From: Nonlabens agnitus
GTDB lineage: Bacteria > Bacteroidota > Bacteroidia > Flavobacteriales > Flavobacteriaceae
Assembly (NCBI RefSeq): GCF_002994045.1
Contig: NZ_MQUC01000001.1
Coordinates: 1 to 8,889 of the forward strand
Reading direction: 5' to 3'
DNA: 8,889 bases
In this document: piece after piece, positions 1 through 6,296 of the stretch
Position numbering within the stretch: the stretch's first letter is position 1
Layout of the letters: each line of letters begins with the position of its first letter
The notes under the pieces: generated by a model
The model's input: only the letters and a program-made list of their open reading frames with translations
What the model was told of the DNA's origin: nothing
Database searches by the model: none
Position numbers and translations under genes: made by a program

Positions 1-109
1 ATCACAGTACTGGTTGTGAGGTTTGGAGTCAAACTCGGTTTTGTGGATGGACTGGTGACGATCAGTTGATCAGCCTGATTCAATACTTGTCGTTCCAGTT
101 CCTGATGCT
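1..109 (-). pseudogene. Glycosyltransferase, third frame segment (partial, runs off window)
   Basis: This continues the glycosyltransferase broken at about 109-112. Reading the minus strand from about position 108 in a new frame gives KHQELERQVLNQADQLIVTS, followed by PSTK. That matches the segment expected right after the WIADFRDPW...GYHK motif in flavobacterial family-4-like glycosyltransferases, where the chain enters the linker with a conserved IVTS. Two further single-base losses seem to lie near 48 and 15: inserting one base at each lets the frame continue as TEFDSKTSQPVTVI, a typical continuation. The rest of the enzyme, including its nucleotide-sugar-binding C-terminal domain, lies left of the window. 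The family call rests on recalled homologues, and the exact indel positions are approximate. Confidence 0.55.
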
Positions 110-391
110 TTTCGCAGACTTTTGTGTCAATCGCAACGATTTATGATAACCTATGGTGGTCCATGGATCTCTAAAATCTGCGATCCATTGTAGGTTTTGG
201 AACTTGGCGTTTTGCTTCAATCTTTGTCCTATCAAATGCACAGAATGTGGTGGCCCTGTGGTGATGATGGAGTTCGCTTTCGCGCCTGCCTGCCGGTCAG
301 GCAGGAAAGCGATATCATTCTCCAGCTTGTCTACTACATTTTTAACCCAGGAAACACGAGCATCTGGAATGAAGTAGTCCCGCGAATCCAT
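80..391 (-). pseudogene. Glycosyltransferase, second frame segment
   Basis: This is an open segment of about 100 codons that continues the glycosyltransferase N-terminal domain in a shifted frame. The true join is near 378: adding one A to the GGGACT string on the coding strand turns the upstream LLWIRG directly into NYFIPDARVSWVK, the usual family sequence. It carries SIITTGPPHSVHLIG and WIADFRDPWTTIGYHK, both strongly conserved in the Rossmann-like acceptor domain of this family. Between them lies an unusual stretch, IAFLPDRQAGAKAN, encoded by a palindromic element at 274-312. The frame is lost again at an A-run (coding strand, 109-112), where one extra A would continue into KHQELERQ. The ATG at 391-389 is an internal coincidence, not a real start. 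It is either a broken gene or a sequencing artefact; I favour the artefact. Confidence 0.7.
274..312. repeat. Composite nested palindrome inside the glycosyltransferase gene
   Basis: Outer arms TCGCTTTC (274-281) and GAAAGCGA (305-312) are perfect inverted repeats. Inner arms CCTGCCTG (285-292) and CAGGCAGG (298-305) form a second hairpin around CCGGT. Removing 284-304 (21 nt) leaves exactly TCGCTTTCGCGAAAGCGA, the same 18 bases as at 7728-7745. The 39-nt unit equals 13 codons and reads through open on the minus strand as part of IAFLPDRQAGAKAN. It is therefore best described as a small palindromic element carrying a second palindrome. Confidence 0.8.
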
Positions 392-702
392 AGCAGCGCG
401 CGCTCCAAAAGGCTTGGCTTTTTATCAATGAAACCACGTTGCAATTTATTGGTTTTGCCTTTAAACAGTTTTTTGATCCATCGGCTGGGCTCGTTGAGTG
501 GCACTTTAATAATCCTCACCTCTTTAGGGATTTCGTCCATCAAGGAATTATCCGTACTGGCATAATCAGGGTTTTCTGGAATGATTACCGTGATGTCAAA
601 TTGATCTTTAGGCAGGTATTTCACAAACTTCAACCATCGCTGTACGCCTGGACCACCAGCTGGCGGCCAGTAAAAGGCAACGATAAACAATTGATGTTTC
701 AA
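334..702 (-). CDS. Family-4-like glycosyltransferase, N-terminal segment (frameshifted)
   Basis: This is the N-terminal segment of a GT-B-type glycosyltransferase, predicted to transfer a sugar from an activated donor to an envelope glycan or lipid at the cytoplasmic face of the membrane. Residues 7-23 read IVAFYWPPAGGPGVQRW, the hallmark start of this flavobacterial family, followed by LKFVKYLP and VIIPENPDYASTD. Real coding ends near position 378, where the frame slips; the last dozen residues of this open frame are out-of-frame noise. The start is TTG at 702-700, directly after the TAA of the yfhO fragment and in the same frame. If one T of the ATTG were a sequencing error, the start would be an ordinary TAATG stop/start overlap. 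It is the last visible gene of the minus-strand operon, and its acceptor is unknown. Confidence 0.75.
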   Translation of the reverse strand: MKHQLFIVAFYWPPAGGPGVQRWLKFVKYLPKDQFDITVIIPENPDYASTDNSLMDEIPKEVRIIKVPLNEPSRWIKKLFKGKTNKLQRGFIDKKPSLLERALLWIRGTTSFQMLVFPGLKM

Positions 703-1033
703 TTATCGTGATTTACGAATCCACAGAAAGATCGATCCCAAAATGAGCAATCCTAACAACACGTTGCTCGCTAGCATGATGGTATTTCCTGTTTTGACCA
801 CTTCTGGATCAAATTCAAAAACAATTTCATGATCACCAGCAGGAACGCTCAAACCTCTAAGTGCATAGTTGACTTTGGCAATAGGAACTTCCTTACCGTC
901 AATTGTGGCTTTCCATCCATGCGGATAATAAGCTTCAGAAAACACGCTAGTTCAGGCTGTGAACTCTTGGATTTATAGGTTAGTTTTCAATAGATCATTC
1001 AATAATCCATTAAATCAAATCTAATCTCCAGAT
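703..1033 (-). pseudogene. YfhO-family protein, detached C-terminal end
   Basis: This is the C-terminal end of the YfhO protein encoded just upstream, separated from it by several frame breaks. The clean part, 945-703, reads [20 protein letters not shown], then a beta-rich [13 protein letters not shown] stretch and one transmembrane helix (about [23 protein letters not shown]) before RKSR and the TAA stop. This is the normal end of flavobacterial YfhO proteins. Between 1033 and 946 the coding strand still spells recognisable pieces in changing frames: KKLLNLEIRFDLMDY, then NDLLK, then [13 protein letters not shown]. These join up if single-base changes are made near 1041-1047, 1001, 984-987 and 946. 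The clear residual coding suggests recent damage or read error, and no independent gene is expected here. Confidence 0.75.
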
Positions 1034-3175
1034 TCAGCAGTTTTTTTGATCTTCCTGGATGATAGCAACACTGTCTCTCTTTAGATAAATCAATGATTGA
1101 ATCTCCTCATTAGCATCCTTGACCGTTGCATATTCTTTTACAAACCAGGCTGGCCCTAGGCGTTCTTCATTTTCTTGAATCTGAATTTGATTCTCGTTTG
1201 CCGTGATGATGTACTTCACGTTGAACATGTTGAGTATCTCACGATTCTGGCTAGTAACTTCTGGTATTAGATAGCCATTTTCATCTCTTAGGTAGAAATC
1301 GGCGAGATCTGAAATTCGTTTAGGTTTTGCACCATGATAACCACCTAAAGATCTATGGAAATAGGGACTGCGACCCGAATTGAATGGATCCTGCAAAAGG
1401 TCATACACTCTAAAAAGGTCGTCGTCCTTTGCGATTTCAAGATCTGCCTGCGTGGCATCAAACGGCGGATCGTAGTCACTGGCTCTTACAAAGTTGCTGC
1501 GCTCTGTAGCGGTTTCTTCGTAGTTGATGTAATTCTGATCAAAACCAACAAGGTCAATTAAAATCAAGATACCCAATCCAAGGATCAAGAGGTTTTCTGA
1601 AAGTTTTGACTTGAGATACAGAAATAAGCCTGCCACGATAAATCCCACATAAAGTAAAGACCTAAAGGCATCTGCCCGCATCATTTCAAAACGGTCCTGA
1701 CGCAACGCATCCACAAAACCTTGTCCTAGTTGCTCACTATTTCTATAAGACGCGTCGTAAGGACCTGCAAAATCAAAGAACTGATTTCCTAATAACGCAA
1801 TCAATAGAATCACGCCACTCAATCCTAATCCTACATACTTCAACGCCTTCCATTTATCTTCTATAGAATGTTTTTTATTGAACAGTTGATACAGCCCAAC
1901 AACGGCGAGAATAGGAATACACAATTCAATAATGACCTGAATCGAGGTGATCGCTCTAAATTTTGAATACAAAGGCACATACTCAACAAAAAAGCTGGTC
2001 AAAAAATCCAGGTTTTTGCCGTAGGAAAGCAACAAAGCGAGAACGGCTGCTCCTATTGTCCACCATTTCAACCTTCCTTTTATTAAAAAGCAAGCGAGCA
2101 GTGCCAAAAAGAAAACCGTGATTCCTATATATGCTGGAGCCTCGACAATAGGTTGTGCGCCCCAATATAAGGGAACGTTTTGCTGGGCAAATGCCAAGGC
2201 ATCTGCTTTAGGAATGCCGTAAGTAGTGACTAGAAAATCAACCGTATTGGATTCCTCATCAGGTCGCTCGCCGCTGCCGCCGCCAGCAAACCTTGGGATG
2301 ATTAGATTCAGACTTTCTGCGATGCCATAACTGTATTGCGTGATGTAGTCGTAATCGAGGCCATTGGTGGTTGTTACGCTTTCGCCTTGAGCGTTAATAG
2401 TCAACTCTGATGGGCCGCGTGTGCTCTCTTGACTGTACTCTTTAGTAGCGAGCAGATTACTAGCATTAGTTCCCAACGCGAGGAGCACCGCAGCGATCAT
2501 GATACCTATGGACTTGAAGTAATGAGGTAAGATGTTGCGCCTTATGGCATCGATTAAATAGGCGATGCCTAGCACAGCCACAGCCATCAACAAGTAATAG
2601 GTCATTTGTGGATGGTTGGCCTGCAGCTCCAGCGCCATGGCAATAGCGGTCAAAATACCACCCCAAATGTACCTGCGCTGAAAAACCAGAATAATCCCAC
2701 TTAAAACCAGCGGAAAGTAGGCAATAGCATGAGCCTTGGCATTATGACCAACTCCCAAAATGATGACTAGATACGTAGAAAATCCAAAGGCCAGCGCACC
2801 TAAAAGACCCAATCGCCAATCCACGCGCAGCACCATCATTAAAATGTAGAAGCAAATAAAGTAGAGGAACAGATAATCTGCAGGACGCGGCAGGAATCGT
2901 ATCGCACGATCCAGACTATCTATAAAGTCATAGTCATACCTTGCGCCCAATTGATAGGTAGGCATACCTCCAAAAACGGAATCTGTCCAGTAAATCTCCT
3001 CGCCATTAACTTCCCTGTTTTCAATAAGTTGTCTAGCGTTACCCTTGTATTGAACAATATCATTTTGGTATAACTTCTTACCAGAAAGTACAGGATAAAA
3101 GTAAGCTAGAGAGGTAATGATGAAGATGACAAACACCGCTAGATGCGGTATTATTTTCTTGAACTGAAACTGCAT
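1034..3175 (-). CDS. YfhO-family multi-pass membrane protein (main part)
   Basis: This is a large polytopic inner-membrane protein of the YfhO family. The Bacillus subtilis namesake works with the GtrB-like enzyme CsbB to add GlcNAc to lipoteichoic acid, so the family is regarded as GT-C-like transferases using lipid-linked sugar. A first helix spans about residues 10-30, followed by YQNDIVQYKG, where D39 sits where GT-C enzymes keep an acidic catalytic residue; that role is inferred. Further landmarks are the WTDSVFGGMPTYQLG loop, GHNAKAHAIAYFPLVL and many hydrophobic helices to about residue 560, then a soluble C-terminal region with GPAWFVKE near the end. The ATG at 3175 gives a natural N-terminus, 30 bp after the DUF4834 stop. 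The frame ends early at an A7 run (1041-1047); with the rest restored the protein would be about 820 residues, normal for the family. Confidence 0.88.
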   Translation of the reverse strand: MQFQFKKIIPHLAVFVIFIITSLAYFYPVLSGKKLYQNDIVQYKGNARQLIENREVNGEEIYWTDSVFGGMPTYQLGARYDYDFIDSLDRAIRFLPRPADYLFLYFICFYILMMVLRVDWRLGLLGALAFGFSTYLVIILGVGHNAKAHAIAYFPLVLSGIILVFQRRYIWGGILTAIAMALELQANHPQMTYYLLMAVAVLGIAYLIDAIRRNILPHYFKSIGIMIAAVLLALGTNASNLLATKEYSQESTRGPSELTINAQGESVTTTNGLDYDYITQYSYGIAESLNLIIPRFAGGGSGERPDEESNTVDFLVTTYGIPKADALAFAQQNVPLYWGAQPIVEAPAYIGITVFFLALLACFLIKGRLKWWTIGAAVLALLLSYGKNLDFLTSFFVEYVPLYSKFRAITSIQVIIELCIPILAVVGLYQLFNKKHSIEDKWKALKYVGLGLSGVILLIALLGNQFFDFAGPYDASYRNSEQLGQGFVDALRQDRFEMMRADAFRSLLYVGFIVAGLFLYLKSKLSENLLILGLGILILIDLVGFDQNYINYEETATERSNFVRASDYDPPFDATQADLEIAKDDDLFRVYDLLQDPFNSGRSPYFHRSLGGYHGAKPKRISDLADFYLRDENGYLIPEVTSQNREILNMFNVKYIITANENQIQIQENEERLGPAWFVKEYATVKDANEEIQSLIYLKRDSVAIIQEDQKNC

Positions 3176-3205
3176 GAATAAACTATGATCGTTAGAAACC
3201 GAAAA

Positions 3206-3484
3206 TTAGTCAATTTCTTCATAGTCGACGTACTCACCTACCGTTTTCTTGGATGGTTGGGTATGCGTTCTTGAGGTAGAATTACTGTTATTGATGATGG
3301 TCTCGCCTTCCTTGGCAGTGTTTTGATAGGAAGAATCGTTCTGACGTTGCTCAAACTGGCGTTGAACTCGATCCATGGCTTTCTTACCTGCCCATTTTAA
3401 AATGGATTTGCCATACATTCTCACGATCAATCGTACGGCAAGATAAACGCCCACGATAATTAGAATAGCCTGTAGTAATTTCAA
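3206..3484 (-). CDS. DUF4834 family small membrane-anchored protein
   Basis: This 92-residue protein starts with one hydrophobic helix (about residues 2-20, LLQAILIIVGVYLAVRLIV), then a basic amphipathic stretch (GKSILKWAGKKAMDRVQRQF), a low-complexity polar linker rich in N, S, T and Q, and the acidic end GEYVDYEEID. That layout and tail match the DUF4834 family as I remember it in Flavobacteriia, where it often precedes a YfhO gene. Its biochemical function is unknown; the topology suggests an inner-membrane anchor with a cytoplasmic tail. The start is TTG at 3484-3482: an in-frame TAA lies two codons upstream, and the next ATG would remove the membrane helix. It is the first gene of the minus-strand operon and is divergently oriented to the outer-membrane protein gene. 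Confidence 0.8.
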   Translation of the reverse strand: MKLLQAILIIVGVYLAVRLIVRMYGKSILKWAGKKAMDRVQRQFEQRQNDSSYQNTAKEGETIINNSNSTSRTHTQPSKKTVGEYVDYEEID

Positions 3485-3521
3485 GTTTTAAAGCTTTGCC
3501 ATAAAATTACGGTGCTACCTA

Positions 3522-3551
3522 TTTGAGACTCTTTAATAAATCTTAAATTTG
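3522..3551 (+). promoter_or_regulatory. Bacteroidota-type promoter for the 3568-7666 operon
   Basis: TTTG at 3522-3525 and TAAATTTG at 3544-3551 match the Bacteroidota -33 (TTTG) and -7 (TAnnTTTG) elements exactly, separated by 18 nt. The start codon at 3568 lies 16 nt after the -7 box, so the predicted leader is only about 10 nt. The match is read directly from sequence; promoter activity is inferred. The 82-bp divergent gap also has to supply the start signal for the minus-strand operon, for which I see no equally good match. Confidence 0.6.
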
Positions 3552-3567
3552 GTTCACATTATACACT

Positions 3568-4461
3568 ATGCTAACTAACAAAACAATCGTTCCTTTTCTA
3601 CTTGGAATGTTCATGATTCCGTTTGCGGTGTTGGGCCAATATACAGAAACCATCAATACCAACAATCCTGGACAATCACAAGGTGCCTTTGCAGTAGGTG
3701 TGAATGTCATTCAAGTAGAAGGTTCTGCTTTTTATCGCAGTGAAGAACATAGCTTACTTAATTATGAACGCGATATAACCGGTCTTGCTTTTCAATTGCG
3801 CTATGGTCTCTTATGGGAAGAGCTGGAAATCTCCTATTTTGGAGCCTTTGAAAATGTAAACGAGACGATCAATCAAGGTTTTGGTACACAGGAAAACAAA
3901 TTTTCTAATTTCTCCCGCAGCACGTTGGGTGCAAAATATCTCATTTTGGATCCGCTAAAAAAATGGGGTGAGCGCAAAGTGAATCTCTACAGTTATCATG
4001 ATAACCGCAGACTTAAATGGCGCGACTTGGTTCCTGCAATATCGGTTTTTGCAGGTGCTAATATTGACCTGGCAGATCCCAACAGTTTATTACCACCAGA
4101 TAATGCGACCTTTTCACCTAGAGCAGAGTTGATTACCCAAAACAACTTTGGCCGTTGGGTATTTGTAGGGAACTTTATTGCAGACCGCATTGGGACTGAT
4201 TTCCCAGCTTACGGTGGTATTTTTACGTTGACACACAGCATCAATAATAAGTGGGCCGCTTTTGGAGAGTTTCAAACCATCATTTCAGATTTTTATAGTG
4301 ACGATATTGCTCGCGCCGGTGGCGCTTATTTGATCAATGACCACTGGCAGCTAGACGCCAGTGCAGCCGTTAATTTCAAGGATACTCCTAGCCTTTTTCA
4401 AATCAACGTGGGCATGAGCTATAGAATCGACCGTCATAAGGATCCCGTAATACAACAGTAA
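3568..4461 (+). CDS. Outer-membrane beta-barrel protein, PF13557-like (putative transporter)
   Basis: This 297-residue protein has a signal peptide at about residues 1-23 (hydrophobic core PFLLGMFMIPFAVLG, probable cleavage before Q24), placing it in the outer membrane. The mature chain opens with TINTNNPGQSQGAFAVGVNV and alternates short beta-type segments throughout, with RYGLLWEELEISYFG, SRSTLGAKYLI, LITQNNFGRWVFVGNFIADRIG and FKDTPSLFQINVGMSYRID. These features are typical of a conserved flavobacterial family usually assigned to PF13557, labelled 'transporter' or 'putative MetA-pathway of phenol degradation'. That label is historical and no substrate can be inferred. The ATG at 3568 is the only start that keeps the signal peptide, and a strong promoter match lies just upstream. 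It leads a four-gene operon, with 18 nt before the next gene. Confidence 0.8.
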   Translation: MLTNKTIVPFLLGMFMIPFAVLGQYTETINTNNPGQSQGAFAVGVNVIQVEGSAFYRSEEHSLLNYERDITGLAFQLRYGLLWEELEISYFGAFENVNETINQGFGTQENKFSNFSRSTLGAKYLILDPLKKWGERKVNLYSYHDNRRLKWRDLVPAISVFAGANIDLADPNSLLPPDNATFSPRAELITQNNFGRWVFVGNFIADRIGTDFPAYGGIFTLTHSINNKWAAFGEFQTIISDFYSDDIARAGGAYLINDHWQLDASAAVNFKDTPSLFQINVGMSYRIDRHKDPVIQQ

Positions 4462-4479
4462 TTTCCCTAACCATCATTC

Positions 4480-5604
4480 ATGAGTATTACCGTTAAACGT
4501 ATCTCCAGTAAAAAGGATATTAAAAAGTTTGTGAAGTTCCCCATGGAGCTTTACAAGAACAATCCATACTTCGTTCCGCCCATTATCAAGGACGAGATGG
4601 AAACTTTTGATCCCGATAAAAACAAAGTGTTTAAAAATGCAGACTGCTGGTTGTTTCTCGCTTTTCGCGAAAGCGAAATAGTAGGACGCATCGCTGCGAT
4701 TATCAATCACCTGGAAGTCAATGAGCAACACAAGCCTAAGATGCGTTTTGGTTGGTTGGACATGATAGACGATATCGAAGTGACCAAGGCTCTTTTGAAT
4801 GAAGTGCACCAAATAGGAAAAGAACACGACCTTGAGTATGCTGAAGGTCCTGTAGGGTTCACTCTTATGGACAAGGCCGGCATGCTGGTTAAAGGATATG
4901 ATGAACTGGCGACCATGATCACCTGGTACAATCATCCTTATTATAAGGAACATATGGAGCAATTGGGCTACTCAAAAAGTGCTGAATGGGTAGAATATAA
5001 GTTTGTACCACCCAACCCTATTCCAGAGCGTTTCCACAAGTTTGCAGACCTTGTAGCAAAACGATATAAACTCACGACCTTAAAGTTCAAGAACATCAAG
5101 GAAGTGGAGCCTTATGTAGATGCAATGTTTGAGTTGCTGAATCAGACCTATTCGAAATTGGTCACTTTCGTTCCTATACAGCAATATCAAATAGATTTGT
5201 ATAAAGAGAAGTATCTACCCATCATCAATCCTGATTTTCTGGAATGTGTGGTGGATGAAGAAGGAAAGCTGGTCGCATTTGCCATCACCATGCCTTCATT
5301 TTCTGAAGCTTTGCAAAAAGCAAATGGAAAGCTTTTTCCTTTTGGTATCCTTCACCTATTAAAAGCTAAAAAGAAGAACAATCGCGCTGCTTTCTATTTG
5401 ATAGGTATTCACCCTAAGCTTCAAGGTAAAGGCGTTACAGCGATGATGTTTCGCAACGTGACCCAAAACTTTATGGATTATGGCATTGGATTGTGTGAGA
5501 CTAATCCAGAATTGGAAGACAATGTAGCTGTACAAGCCTTATGGAAGGATTATGATCCTGTGCTGCATAAGCGCCGCCGTATCTATCGTAAAAATCTAGT
5601 TTGA
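4480..5604 (+). CDS. YghO-like GNAT-fold acyltransferase
   Basis: This 374-residue cytoplasmic protein resembles the YghO family, a large group with a C-terminal GNAT fold. The N-terminal part has the family signature FVKFPMELYKNNPYFVPP, then KNKVFKNADCWLFLA and VGRIAAIINH. The middle has EGPVGFTLMDKAGMLVKGYD and TWYNHPYYKEHMEQLGYSK. The C-terminal GNAT acyl-CoA-binding loop appears as IHPKLQGKGVTAMMF: Q315-G316-K317-G318-V319-T320 fits Q/RxxGxG/A except for T320 in place of the last small residue. The substrate is unknown. Some GNAT-fold proteins of sphingolipid-making bacteria act as ceramide synthases, but I cannot place this one among them. A TCGCTTTTCGCGAAAGCGA palindrome encodes residues 60-66 (LAFRESE). 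Its TGA overlaps the next gene's TTG start, which points to coupled translation. Confidence 0.72.
   Translation: MSITVKRISSKKDIKKFVKFPMELYKNNPYFVPPIIKDEMETFDPDKNKVFKNADCWLFLAFRESEIVGRIAAIINHLEVNEQHKPKMRFGWLDMIDDIEVTKALLNEVHQIGKEHDLEYAEGPVGFTLMDKAGMLVKGYDELATMITWYNHPYYKEHMEQLGYSKSAEWVEYKFVPPNPIPERFHKFADLVAKRYKLTTLKFKNIKEVEPYVDAMFELLNQTYSKLVTFVPIQQYQIDLYKEKYLPIINPDFLECVVDEEGKLVAFAITMPSFSEALQKANGKLFPFGILHLLKAKKKNNRAAFYLIGIHPKLQGKGVTAMMFRNVTQNFMDYGIGLCETNPELEDNVAVQALWKDYDPVLHKRRRIYRKNLV
4658..4676. repeat. Palindromic repeat copy inside the GNAT gene
   Basis: TCGCTTTTCGCGAAAGCGA is the same element as at 7728-7745 with one extra T in the left arm. It lies in frame in the GNAT gene and encodes LAFRESE at residues 60-66, immediately before the conserved VGRIAA strand. 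The family resemblance is direct; whether it was inserted or arose by drift is not known. Confidence 0.6.
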
Positions 5605-6296
5605 ATAAATTAGACCCACAACGTATACTATTTGAGGACAATCATTTGATTGCCGTCAACAAAAACTCTGGCGATCTGGTCCAAGGCGATAAAACCGGTG
5701 ACGTGATCCTGCCCGATATTATCAAAGATTACATTGCGGTCAAATACGACAAACCTGGAGCCGTCTATTTAGGCGTTACTCATCGACTGGATAGGCCTAC
5801 GTCTGGAGCCGTTATTTTTGCAAGAACGTCAAAGGCTCTTACCAGAATGAATAAGCTCTTTGCCGACCACGACACCAAAAAAATCTATTGGGCCGTAGTT
5901 GAAGGTCATGTAAGTCAAGAACGTCAGTCTTTGACGCATTATTTGCTGCGCAATCCCAAGCAAAATAAGAGCTATGCTCATGATCACGAGGTCCCTAATT
6001 CAAAAAAAGCTACTCTTCATTACAAATTACTGCACAGGCTGGACAACTATAGTTTATTAGAAGTGACCCTAGAAACGGGTAGGCATCATCAAATCAGGTC
6101 GCAGCTTAGTAAAATAGGCCATGTCATTAAAGGAGATTTAAAGTATGGTGCCAGACGCAGTAACAAAGATGGAAGCATCCATTTACACGCAAGATTCTTA
6201 TCTTTCATACATCCAGTAAGAAAGGAACCGGTCCACATCACAGCACCGGTTCCTTCACACGATCCCATCTGGAAAGCTATAGAAAAGAATTTATGA
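5601..6296 (+). CDS. RluA-family RNA pseudouridine synthase
   Basis: This enzyme isomerises specific uridines in rRNA or tRNA to pseudouridine in the cytoplasm. The 231-residue chain starts with ILFEDNHLIAVNKNSGDLVQ, the usual entry of the RluA catalytic domain. It has the catalytic loop THRLDRPTSG with nucleophile D64, and the later GRHHQIR motif at residues 160-166. There is no N-terminal S4 RNA-binding domain, so it belongs to the short RluA/RluC-like group; the target uridine cannot be deduced. The TTG start at 5601 sits inside TTGA, overlapping the stop of the GNAT gene, and no closer ATG preserves the conserved N-terminus. The gene ends in ATGA shared with the aldehyde dehydrogenase start. 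Both junctions point to translational coupling in the operon. Confidence 0.92.
   Translation: MNKLDPQRILFEDNHLIAVNKNSGDLVQGDKTGDVILPDIIKDYIAVKYDKPGAVYLGVTHRLDRPTSGAVIFARTSKALTRMNKLFADHDTKKIYWAVVEGHVSQERQSLTHYLLRNPKQNKSYAHDHEVPNSKKATLHYKLLHRLDNYSLLEVTLETGRHHQIRSQLSKIGHVIKGDLKYGARRSNKDGSIHLHARFLSFIHPVRKEPVHITAPVPSHDPIWKAIEKNL

Noticed and set aside
197..565. Plus-strand open frame of 122 codons over the glycosyltransferase
   Set aside because: It is antisense to strongly conserved minus-strand coding and its product shows no recognisable motif.
1034..1048. Programmed -1 frameshift at the A7 run ending the main yfhO frame
   Set aside because: The heptamer is a plausible slippery site, but at least three more frame breaks follow before the real stop, so a single programmed slip would not yield the full protein.
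3485..3521. Minus-strand promoter for the DUF4834-YfhO operon
   Set aside because: A TAATTTTA-like -7 box can be found, but no TTTG lies at a suitable distance, so I do not call it.
3568..4461. Role in phenol degradation suggested by the family name
   Set aside because: The family name is historical; no catabolic genes accompany it and the sequence only supports an outer-membrane barrel.
4474..4962. Minus-strand open frame of 162 codons opposite the GNAT gene
   Set aside because: The plus-strand gene is well supported by family motifs; the antisense frame is a shadow with no family features.
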